In this document: positions 25,570 through 32,999 of the stretch, piece after piece
Layout of the letters: the number at the start of each line of letters is the position of its first letter
Numbering within the stretch: the stretch's first letter is position 1
Assembly (NCBI GenBank): GCA_020344055.1
Contig: CP070813.1
Span: 708,678-763,486 of the forward strand
Direction of reading: 5' to 3'
Source: Candidatus Zixiibacteriota bacterium
GTDB taxonomy: Bacteria > Zixibacteria > MSB-5A5 > UBA10806
Length of the DNA stretch: 54,809 bases
Notes under the pieces: generated by a model
The model's database searches: none
What the model was told of the DNA's origin: nothing
Seen by the model: only the letters and a program-made list of their open reading frames with translations
Program-made: the position numbers and the translations under genes

Positions 25570-27068
25570 TGGCAGACTATAAAAAATATATTTTATTAAT
25601 TGTTATATTGATCACCTCGGGTTTTTACTGCTTCTATTTTTTCAACGGTTATCTCGGTTTATCGGACGGCAACGATTACGCCGGTCTCGCCAGAAGCATA
25701 ATCAGGGGAGAGGGTTTCAGTCTCGGGCATCTGTATCCGCTGGCTTTTTCGTTCGGCTCCGACATCCCCCGGCCCAATAATCTCTGGCCTCCCGCTTACC
25801 CGGTTTACCTGGCGATTTGGTTTTTGCTATTCGGAATGAGCGATACGACGATTCTGGGCGCGATCGTTTTTTCCGTCTGGCTTTTTATTATGGCGGTGTA
25901 TTTCGTAATCAGGAAAATCGCCGGGGCGGATTGGGCCATATTGGGAGCGGCATTGATCGGCTTGAATCAGAGTATGCTCTCAACGGCGCTGGAGGGATCG
26001 CCGGAGCCGCTTACGGCGGCGCTGTTTCTGTTTTCTTTATATCCCCTCGTATCCGGGGCGACGATATCGAAAACGATGTTATCGGCATTTCTCTTTGGCC
26101 TGGCTGTATTGACCAGGTACCAGATGATCGCACTTGCCATTCCGGTCTTGATTTTTCTTGTCGACAGAAGGTCAAAAATGATGATCTCATGGGCTGCTGT
26201 GATGTTGTTGGTCCTGTCGCCATGGCTGATAAGGAATTACGTTGTTTTTGGAAATCCGATATTCACTCTGCAGGCCTACGGTGAATTTACAAAAAGCATG
26301 GGGCATCTCGGTTATTATTATTATACATACAGATCCTTTACTCCCATGTCCTTCGCCTATGCCGTAACTCATTTCCCGTTTTTCGTGTTTAAAAAATTTG
26401 TGGCCGGTATATTGTTTTTCTCCTGGTGGACAATAATCGTGCTTAATTTTTTCAGCGCGGTACCGTTTGTTTTTGCGGTTATATGGAGAAAATATCTTGG
26501 CAGTCTTCAAAAGAGATTTATCGGGTTCGGCGTGACATCTTTAATTCTTTTAATAGCGCTCTCATCATTCAACGGGATTCATCTGCGGCATCTGCTGAAT
26601 GTCCAGGGCGTTTTGGTTGTTCTGGTGGTTCTGGGATTAATCCGGTTCAGAGAAAATATGCCGGTCTTGAGGAAGAGATATTTATGGATCCTGGCGATTC
26701 TCTTTTTGCTGTTGCCGTTTCGTTTCCCCTTTCCTGAAATGGAGCTAAAGCGTTATGCCGACAGAATTGACAATAATAAGGAGGCCTATAAGGTAATAAT
26801 GGAAAAGACGGAGCCCGGGGCGGTGATCATATCTGACGCTTCCGACGCCGTATGGTGGTATTGCAACAGATCGTCCATATGGATTCCGGTCATCTACGGG
26901 GATTTGAAAACGCTGCTGGAGATACAGGATGCGGATTATATCTATTTTGAAAACAGTCCCGATTATCTGGGGCGACTTAAAAATGACGAGCTGCTCGATT
27001 TTATGAGAACGACGTCAATCGTTGAAGGAAACCCCCTGGGCTGGAGTTTGTATAAAATAAACCGATAG
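25569..27068 (+). CDS. GT39/ArnT-like integral membrane glycosyltransferase
   Basis: 499 residues with about ten or more membrane helices. The first luminal loop has the PMT-type signature GLSDGNDYAGLARSIIRGEG, where the Asp residues are the candidate catalytic ones, followed by LWPPAYPVYLAIWFLLFG. Family members use a lipid-linked sugar donor on the periplasmic side. A soluble C-terminal region of ~110 residues follows the last helix. The A of its ATG is the last base of the GT2 stop codon. By context it acts on the same glycan. Confidence 0.78.
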   Translation: MADYKKYILLIVILITSGFYCFYFFNGYLGLSDGNDYAGLARSIIRGEGFSLGHLYPLAFSFGSDIPRPNNLWPPAYPVYLAIWFLLFGMSDTTILGAIVFSVWLFIMAVYFVIRKIAGADWAILGAALIGLNQSMLSTALEGSPEPLTAALFLFSLYPLVSGATISKTMLSAFLFGLAVLTRYQMIALAIPVLIFLVDRRSKMMISWAAVMLLVLSPWLIRNYVVFGNPIFTLQAYGEFTKSMGHLGYYYYTYRSFTPMSFAYAVTHFPFFVFKKFVAGILFFSWWTIIVLNFFSAVPFVFAVIWRKYLGSLQKRFIGFGVTSLILLIALSSFNGIHLRHLLNVQGVLVVLVVLGLIRFRENMPVLRKRYLWILAILFLLLPFRFPFPEMELKRYADRIDNNKEAYKVIMEKTEPGAVIISDASDAVWWYCNRSSIWIPVIYGDLKTLLEIQDADYIYFENSPDYLGRLKNDELLDFMRTTSIVEGNPLGWSLYKINR

Positions 27069-27088
27069 AGTAGTATCGGGGATATGCG

Positions 27089-28264
27089 ATGAAAATCCTT
27101 GTCGTTACTACCAGTTTCCCGCTAAAATGCGGCGACAGCCTTTCGCCGTTTCTATGGGAATTCTGCAGGCGTCTAAAAGAACGAGGCTGGGATGTAACAG
27201 TTATTGTTCCTCATCATAAGGGTGTAAAGGAGGAAGACGACTGGGAGGGGATAGCGATCAAAAGATTCAGGTATTTGCCCGAATCAATGGAAAACTTCGC
27301 CTATTCCGGGGGCCTCTTACCGGGATTGAAGAGGAATCCTTTCAGAATTTTCGGCGTTTTATTATTCATAAACGCTATGTATCGAAAAGTCATAAAGACT
27401 ATAGATGAAGGAAATTTCGATATCGTAAATGTGCACTGGCTGTTTCCGGCGGCGTTCTGGGCCAACAGGCTTTACCGGAAAAGGAGTCCGGCGATTGTTT
27501 TTACCGGGCACGGTACCGACGTGCAGTTAACAAGAAAGTTCCCTTTTAATAAGTTCGCCGACAACGCCCTGGGCGCGGCTTCCGGACTTACGTTGAACAG
27601 CCGTTATATGCAGCGGATTCTGAGGGGGAGAGCGGTTCCGGAAAAGATCGAGATAATTCCGATGGGTACCGATACCGACAAATTCAGGCCGGCGGAAACA
27701 AAGCCGTCAAAATCAAAAAAGATTCTCTTTATCGGAAGGCTCATAAAGCAAAAAGGGGTCGATATGTTGATTGAGGCTTATAGCCTGGTGAAAAAATCGT
27801 ATCCGGATGCCGAGCTGGAGATAATCGGCTACGGCACCGAGAAAACGCGGCTTCTCGGAATTGTTAAATCTCTGGGTTTATGGCAAAACGTAACATTTTC
27901 CGATGCTGTCGAGTACGATAAGTTAACGGAAAAATATCGGGCCGCCAGGATACTGGCGTTTCCGTCGTTGATCGGTGAGGGATTCGGTATGACGGTCGCG
28001 GAGGCCGCGGCCTGCGGAATCCCGACCATCACCTTCGGCCTGGGCGGCACCGCGGAGCTTGTGGTTGATAACGAGACCGGTATGATCGTAAGCCCAAACG
28101 TCGGAAGCCTATCCGAAGGACTTAAAAGACTATACTCGGATGACACGCTGGTGGACGATATGGGTGAACGCGCCCGAAAACGGATCGAGGATCACTACAA
28201 TTGGGAAATAATCGGCGATAAATTCGATAGATTTTTCAAAGATATCTTGAGCAGGGAAAAATAA
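27089..28264 (+). CDS. family 4 glycosyltransferase, last gene of the glycan operon
   Basis: 391 residues. GT-B: start KILVVTTSFPLKCGDSLSPF, acceptor-side domain with FDIVNVHWLFPAAFWA and IVFTGHGTDVQLTRKFPF, donor-side domain with KKILFIGRLIKQKGVDMLIE, then FPSLIGEGFGMTVAEAAACG containing the E-x7-E motif that binds the nucleotide-sugar. It is 20 bases after the membrane transferase and followed by a strong terminator, so it closes the operon. Confidence 0.92.
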   Translation: MKILVVTTSFPLKCGDSLSPFLWEFCRRLKERGWDVTVIVPHHKGVKEEDDWEGIAIKRFRYLPESMENFAYSGGLLPGLKRNPFRIFGVLLFINAMYRKVIKTIDEGNFDIVNVHWLFPAAFWANRLYRKRSPAIVFTGHGTDVQLTRKFPFNKFADNALGAASGLTLNSRYMQRILRGRAVPEKIEIIPMGTDTDKFRPAETKPSKSKKILFIGRLIKQKGVDMLIEAYSLVKKSYPDAELEIIGYGTEKTRLLGIVKSLGLWQNVTFSDAVEYDKLTEKYRAARILAFPSLIGEGFGMTVAEAAACGIPTITFGLGGTAELVVDNETGMIVSPNVGSLSEGLKRLYSDDTLVDDMGERARKRIEDHYNWEIIGDKFDRFFKDILSREK

Positions 28265-28267
28265 TAA

Positions 28268-28309
28268 ATCCCGCCCCCTGCGGAATTTAGATAGGGGGCG
28301 GGATCTTTT
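28268..28309. terminator. bidirectional intrinsic terminator between convergent genes
   Basis: ATCCCGCCCCCT (28268-28279) pairs perfectly with AGGGGGCGGGAT (28293-28304) over a 13-base loop. CTTTTG follows on the plus strand. On the minus strand the hairpin is followed by TTATTATTTTT, so it can end both the glycan operon and the C25 peptidase transcript. Confidence 0.9.
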
Positions 28310-28320
28310 GAGGGATATAA

Positions 28321-30741
28321 TTACTTCAATAACGTCATCTGTTTTATTTCAACCTTATTTCCGGACGAGAATCTGAAAAGATAAATTCCGCTGGCGACCT
28401 TTTCATGATCTCCGTTGCTGCCGTCCCAGACGATACTGTACTCTCCCGCCGGGTAATGCTGCGAGGCCAATCTCTTAACAAGCCTTCCGCCGATATCGTA
28501 AATATCGAGATCGACAAAAGCGTCCCGCGGAAGCTCGAATTCTATGACGGTGGAGCTGTTGAAGGGGTTGGGATAATTCTGATAAATCCTGGCCGATTTC
28601 GGAATAATTATCTCGTCCTCCGCACCGGCAGGGGATCCTATTACCAGTTCGAGCTGCGCCGGGATGAAATTCTGCTTTGTGGCGGTGACGGTCGCGACGC
28701 CGTCGAACTCCGGTACGATCTGGAAACTAACCTCGCCATTTTCGTCGGCGATATCGATGTCAAAGGCATGCCCGGGAAGATAGAGACAAACCTTCGCCCC
28801 CGGAACCGGATCGGTGCCGATGTAAACGGAGTAAGTAACCTCTATCGGCTGGCCAAGTTGGAGCCTTCTGGGTCCCTCGATGGCGAGATCGCCCTGGACG
28901 GCGGTCCAGAGTCTCATTTCGGGATCTCCGAAGAGAGTATGGCCATAGCCGATATCCCGGTAATTCGGATAATCGATTTTCGAAAGAGCCTCGGCCTCGG
29001 ACATTCTGCTGGTCGAGTCGTTAAATATATGCTCGATGAATTTTCTTTCCATGATATAGGACGATGACACCCAACCCCAGCGGGAATTTCCGAGAAACGC
29101 GACTCCGCCGCCCGGTTCGAAAAGATATGCCTCGGCGTATGTAAATGTGGTGGCATACGGATTCGGAGAAAGTATTCCTTTGTCGAAATCGTATGCCCCG
29201 AGATCGCAGCTGATAGAGTAATGTACAGCGGGTTGATCATAGGCTGTGAGCTGTATCAGACCGCCGCAGCGGTTCCAGTCCGGGACAATGGTTCCCCATA
29301 CGCCCGACCAACCGTAACGATTATAATTATTGGACTTTGAAGCATACCATTCAGGACTTCCGTGGTTCAGATTCGATATGAAGCCCCATCCTTCGTTCAT
29401 TATATTGATGACCTCATCGCCAAAGGGACCGGTGGGGGAAGGGGCCCCGCCACTGGGCATCTCCTCCAACCTGTTGACATCGTAAGTGAAATTGCCGGGC
29501 AATAAACCTGCCAGCACGTAATGCTGTTCGTAGTCTCTCATCTGGTCGGCGGCGATGAACAAAGCCTTTGTCAGGTAAGAGGCATCGCCGTTGCCGGGAT
29601 TTTTCTCATATTTTATGGCCTTGGCGCCCCAGATCTGCGCCTGCTCCCGGTTTCTGACAGGAACCCGGCCTACATATAATTCCGGATAAATATCGGGAGA
29701 ATCGTGGTAGGATTCGCCCCATACGCCGTCGCCGTCAACATCCCACTCCCCGGTCAAATCGGAAAAATACATATCGGAAAGTTGCTGAAGTCCCAGTTCC
29801 GGAATATAACCGGTAACGTTTCCGGGATACAGATACCTGATCGGAACGACATCCTCATCGCCGCCCAGAAGAACCCACCGAACTCCATCATTATATGCCT
29901 GTATAAGGTAATTCCTGAGCTGCTCCGCGGGGTCCGATCCCGCGAAGATCGCCAAAATGTCTTCTATCAACATCAGGTCAGTCGGCATACCTTTCTGATT
30001 TTTCCATTCCAGAAATGGATAGAATCCGGGGGCGATGGCGCCTGAGGTAATGATTAAATATTCGGGCGAGGGTATTCCGGATGTAACCTTTGGCAGTCCG
30101 ACTACCGGGGGCGAACCGGCAACCGCCAGCAAATCCATTTTGTTATGAACCATCCTGCCGAGAGTTTTGAAGGCGATTCTGTCATTCCTCGAACGCAGAT
30201 AAGGATTGGGCAAAAAAGGCTCCAAATGGAATTTAATCGTGATTTCCGGGAACAGCAATACCTCTTTGGATAGAGGCTTATACCCGACGGGATAGACGGC
30301 AAGGGTGATCAGATTAATCTCTCCCCAATTCCCTTTATCCAGTATCTCGATCCTTTTTTCAGGGTAGATTTTATCGGACGCGAAGATTTCGGGGTCAGGA
30401 GCATCGGCAATTTCATCCGGGTAAAAGCCGGTTTTTATATCGCCTTTTATGTAATCGAGATGGGCGGTTCCGATGACAATCGGATTTTCCGTTTCAATCG
30501 AAAAATCGGAAATTTCCTTTCCCGGCGGTAATACAAGCTTTACTATCTTGTAATCGATTCTGGGCGCACCCGGAATCATAATCTCAAATCCCTCATCGAT
30601 ATTGACCGCGGCGCCGTCTATTTCGATTGAATTCGGGTCGGTCCTGTCTATATAGATATATTCATCATCAGCCCAACCATTGCCAACAATGGATATAGTC
30701 AATAGAATGGCCGTAAACAGGGTGATATTTTTTCCGAACAT
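28321..30741 (-). CDS. secreted C25 (gingipain-like) cysteine peptidase with type IX-like sorting domain
   Basis: 806 residues from the ATG at 30741, which has GGGAGG six bases upstream; a TTG five codons earlier lies within that ribosome site. A signal peptide (1-24) is followed by a propeptide-like region to ~220. The C25 catalytic domain spans ~225-600, with His460 in NLNHGSPEW and Cys512 in HYSISCDLGAYDF, the two catalytic positions of gingipains. An Ig-like domain (~640-725) and a FlgD-like/type A sorting domain (~735-806, IYQNYPNPFNSSTVIEFELP ... VASGIYLFRFSSG) complete it. It is probably secreted to the cell surface. The gene is single and convergent with the glycan operon. Confidence 0.9.
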   Translation of the reverse strand: MFGKNITLFTAILLTISIVGNGWADDEYIYIDRTDPNSIEIDGAAVNIDEGFEIMIPGAPRIDYKIVKLVLPPGKEISDFSIETENPIVIGTAHLDYIKGDIKTGFYPDEIADAPDPEIFASDKIYPEKRIEILDKGNWGEINLITLAVYPVGYKPLSKEVLLFPEITIKFHLEPFLPNPYLRSRNDRIAFKTLGRMVHNKMDLLAVAGSPPVVGLPKVTSGIPSPEYLIITSGAIAPGFYPFLEWKNQKGMPTDLMLIEDILAIFAGSDPAEQLRNYLIQAYNDGVRWVLLGGDEDVVPIRYLYPGNVTGYIPELGLQQLSDMYFSDLTGEWDVDGDGVWGESYHDSPDIYPELYVGRVPVRNREQAQIWGAKAIKYEKNPGNGDASYLTKALFIAADQMRDYEQHYVLAGLLPGNFTYDVNRLEEMPSGGAPSPTGPFGDEVINIMNEGWGFISNLNHGSPEWYASKSNNYNRYGWSGVWGTIVPDWNRCGGLIQLTAYDQPAVHYSISCDLGAYDFDKGILSPNPYATTFTYAEAYLFEPGGGVAFLGNSRWGWVSSSYIMERKFIEHIFNDSTSRMSEAEALSKIDYPNYRDIGYGHTLFGDPEMRLWTAVQGDLAIEGPRRLQLGQPIEVTYSVYIGTDPVPGAKVCLYLPGHAFDIDIADENGEVSFQIVPEFDGVATVTATKQNFIPAQLELVIGSPAGAEDEIIIPKSARIYQNYPNPFNSSTVIEFELPRDAFVDLDIYDIGGRLVKRLASQHYPAGEYSIVWDGSNGDHEKVASGIYLFRFSSGNKVEIKQMTLLK

Positions 30742-31045
30742 ATTAACCTCCCTCAAAAGTTTATTTAAAATTCCGATTGTTAAGATGCAATGACGGTGCC
30801 ATTAAGACAGGATGATGGAACATTTGAAACAGGCCTATAACCTATTGTTTGATAATAGAATATGTCTTATAACTGTCTGAGATAATTCCAACCGGAAGAC
30901 GATTTCTCTATTGGGGCTATGGGAACATTCCCATACTCTTTGCCTGGGAGCAAGTTTCAGGCAAATCGGTATATCCGTACGTGCGAATCCTCTATGAACG
31001 CAGAATAAAAAAATGCTTTGTACGAATACGTTAATTTATAAGGAG

Positions 31046-31081
31046 TTACAGCCTCAATAGAGGTGTAATCTATAATTTTTT
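31046..31081 (+). terminator. orphan terminator-like hairpin upstream of mraZ
   Basis: TTACA-G-CCTC (31046-31055) pairs with GAGG-TGTAA (31060-31068), with one bulged G and an AATA loop. After 7 bases comes TTTTTT (31076-31081). It lies between divergent genes, so it would end an upstream intergenic transcript. Confidence 0.45.
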
Positions 31082-31189
31082 CACTCCAAATAGGCTGGAA
31101 ATTTAGCATCGATTAAAAATCGTCTCCCTATCGTTTTGTGTATAAAAGGAATAGGGCTATTGACAATTTTTTACTTGACTCCCGTGGGT

Positions 31190-31195
31190 TATAAT
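31190..31195 (+). promoter_or_regulatory. -10 box of the dcw cluster promoter
   Basis: A consensus TATAAT stands 36 bases before the mraZ ATG. The -35 at 17 bases is only TTTTTT; a perfect TTGACA (31160-31165) lies 24 bases upstream, too far for a normal spacing, so an activator or a different start may be involved. Transcription would begin near 31202, just before the MraZ repeats. Confidence 0.5.
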
Positions 31196-31205
31196 GCCAA
31201 AATTG

Positions 31206-31229
31206 TGGGAGAAAGTGGGAGAAATGGGT
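31206..31229 (+). promoter_or_regulatory. MraZ-binding repeats (TGGGA boxes)
   Basis: TGGGA at 31206 and 31216 (10-base period, within two copies of GTGGGAGAAA) and TGGGT at 31225 (9 bases later) match the TGGG[A/T]-N5 direct repeats bound by MraZ in E. coli and mycoplasmas. They overlap the probable transcription start and the Shine-Dalgarno GGGAG of mraZ, so binding would repress the whole dcw operon. The third box is one base out of phase. Confidence 0.75.
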
Positions 31230-31231
31230 AA

Positions 31232-31675
31232 ATGGTAGCATTTAAAGGTACATATTTTCATTCTATTGATCATAAGAACAGGCTTAATATACCGGCCAAA
31301 TTCAGAGGCAATCCCGAGTCTCCCGAAAGCGAGCATTATGTTATCGTGCGCGGATTTGAAGGCTGTCTTTATGTTTACCCGCACAGTTCGTGGCTTATAA
31401 TCGAAGAGAAACTTTCCGGATTGAAAACGCTTTCCGATCCCAGGGCCAGGTATTTCGTGAGGATGATGTTGTCGAACGCCGCCGACGCCAAAATCGACAA
31501 ACAGGGCAGGATCGCCATCCCGCAGAATCTCCTCGACCTGTCGGGGATTTCTAAGGAAGTCACTATCAGGGGGGTATTTGATAAGATTGAATTATGGGAT
31601 CCGGGCAGGCTGAAGGCTTATGAATCGGGTCAGCCGGATTCCTATGAAGATGTAGCGGGTCAGTTATTAATTTGA
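31232..31675 (+). CDS. mraZ: transcriptional regulator MraZ
   Basis: 147 residues, normal length. Two AbrB-like swapped-hairpin halves each carry the D-x-x-x-R pattern: FHSIDHKNRLNIPAKFRG and AKIDKQGRIAIPQNLLDLSG. MraZ is a ring-forming DNA-binding repressor of its own dcw operon. It is the first gene of the cluster, directly downstream of matching TGGGA repeats, which supports autoregulation. One base separates its stop from rsmH. Confidence 0.97.
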   Translation: MVAFKGTYFHSIDHKNRLNIPAKFRGNPESPESEHYVIVRGFEGCLYVYPHSSWLIIEEKLSGLKTLSDPRARYFVRMMLSNAADAKIDKQGRIAIPQNLLDLSGISKEVTIRGVFDKIELWDPGRLKAYESGQPDSYEDVAGQLLI

Positions 31676-31676
31676 T

Positions 31677-32576
31677 ATGGGTCATTTACCGGTAATGGTA
31701 AAGGAGATCGTATCGGTTTTCACTGACGTACCTGAGGGGATTTTTATTGACGCTACAATCGGGCTCGGAGGGCATGCGCTGGCGGTAAACAGGAATTTGC
31801 CGGGCAAATTTTCCTTTTTCGGCTTCGATCGCGACGGAGAGATGATTGAACTGGCGAGAGAGAATCTACCCCGTGATTTTCGCCTGCGCAAAATGACATA
31901 CTCTAAAATACCCTCGGCGCTTGAAAGTGAGAGTATCGGTCCTGTAACCGGGGCGCTGTTCGATCTGGGATTGAATTCATTGCAGCTGGAAAACGGAGGC
32001 AGGGGGTTTTCCTACCGGGAGAGATCGCTCCTGGATCTCAGGTTTGATAGAACATCGGGAAAACCGCTGCATAAGATGGTCGATAAGTTCAACCTGTCGG
32101 AGTTGGTCGATATTCTAAAAACCTATGGACAGGAAAAGAATTCCCGTGCCATAGCGAGGGCTATTATCGATAAACGCCCGAAGACAACCGACGAGCTGGC
32201 AGAGATCGTGCGGAAAATTGCCGGTTCCCGAAATTTCAATAAGTCGGCCTCCAGAGTATTTCAGGCGTTAAGAATTTATTTAAACGACGAGCTCGATGAA
32301 TTTGAGAAAGCCCTGAAGGGGATTGTTCCGCTGATCTCGAAGGGAGGGAGAATAGCGGTAATCTCCTATCATTCGCTCGAGGACGGTATTGTCAAGAGGA
32401 TCTTTAGATTGTATTCGGGGAAGTGCCAGTGCGGCCCGGGAAAAGGTATTTGTGAATGCGGAGCCAGGAAGATTATTGACATAAAAACCAAAAAACCTGT
32501 TCGGCCGGGCGAAGCGGAAGTCATGAATAATCCGAGGGCACGCTCCGCGAGATTAAGGTATGCCGAAAAAATATAG
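31677..32576 (+). CDS. rsmH: 16S rRNA (cytosine1402-N4)-methyltransferase
   Basis: 299 residues. SAM-dependent enzyme modifying C1402 in the ribosomal P site. Seen: HLPVMVKEIV start, GIFIDATIGLGGHALAV SAM motif, FGFDRDGEMIELA, GALFDLGLNSLQLENGGRGF, RVFQALRIYLNDELDE and the C-terminal ISYHSLEDGIVKRIFR. A Cys group (CQCGPGKGICECG) sits near the C-terminus as in many homologues. It overlaps ftsL by 17 bases. Confidence 0.97.
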   Translation: MGHLPVMVKEIVSVFTDVPEGIFIDATIGLGGHALAVNRNLPGKFSFFGFDRDGEMIELARENLPRDFRLRKMTYSKIPSALESESIGPVTGALFDLGLNSLQLENGGRGFSYRERSLLDLRFDRTSGKPLHKMVDKFNLSELVDILKTYGQEKNSRAIARAIIDKRPKTTDELAEIVRKIAGSRNFNKSASRVFQALRIYLNDELDEFEKALKGIVPLISKGGRIAVISYHSLEDGIVKRIFRLYSGKCQCGPGKGICECGARKIIDIKTKKPVRPGEAEVMNNPRARSARLRYAEKI

Positions 32577-32997
32577 GAACAGATCGAAATCCGGGAAAAT
32601 GCCGGTATTGAAGCCGGGCATTCTTATTATTCTGGTTTTTTCACTGGGGCTTTTGATGATCTGGAAATCGAATAAGGTCAAGGATTACTACTCGGAAACC
32701 AGGGATCTTGAAAAATTGAAGGGCGAATTGATTTCGGAAATTTCAGGGTACAGGGCGGAACTGATGGATCTGAAATCCATAACCCGGGTAGGCGAGGCGG
32801 CGAAAAGGTACGGTTTGACCCAGAATGTATCGGAGAGATTGAAGATAGAAATTCCGGCCTTTGAGAAGGATGAGGATAACAGGAGGCTATTCGTGAACGC
32901 GGATGCTTTTGCGGAATGGCTCGAAGACGCGGTATTCAGGTCGGGGAAAATTAACGCACAGGATCGCGACGAGAATTTATCGGAATCGGAAAAATAG
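32560..32997 (+). CDS. ftsL: FtsL-like septum formation protein
   Basis: 145 residues: a basic cytoplasmic tail, one membrane helix (~18-38, ILIILVFSLGLLMIW), then a leucine-rich coiled coil (~45-80, LEKLKGELISEISGYRAELMDL). The topology and the place between rsmH and ftsI identify FtsL, which bridges FtsQ/DivIB with FtsW-FtsI in the divisome. The sequence itself is poorly conserved, as usual. A ~60-residue acidic C-terminal extension is longer than in E. coli FtsL. Overlaps rsmH; 2 bases before ftsI. Confidence 0.85.
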   Translation: MPKKYRNRSKSGKMPVLKPGILIILVFSLGLLMIWKSNKVKDYYSETRDLEKLKGELISEISGYRAELMDLKSITRVGEAAKRYGLTQNVSERLKIEIPAFEKDEDNRRLFVNADAFAEWLEDAVFRSGKINAQDRDENLSESEK

Positions 32998-32999
32998 AG

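Larger units (their letters stand above)
30742..31231. other. 490-base divergent intergenic region upstream of mraZ, with several hairpins
   Basis: No ORF is supported here. Structures seen are: ATGGGAA-CA-TTCCCAT (30919-30934); TTTGCCTG-N11-CAGGCAAA (30939-30946 with 30958-30965, perfect 8 bp); and a hairpin with T-tract at 31046-31081. A weak promoter-like TTGTTT-N17-TATAAC is at 30845-30873. Together these could be a ~200-nt plus-strand RNA or a long mraZ leader. The last ~45 bases carry the mraZ promoter box and MraZ repeats. Confidence 0.35.
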
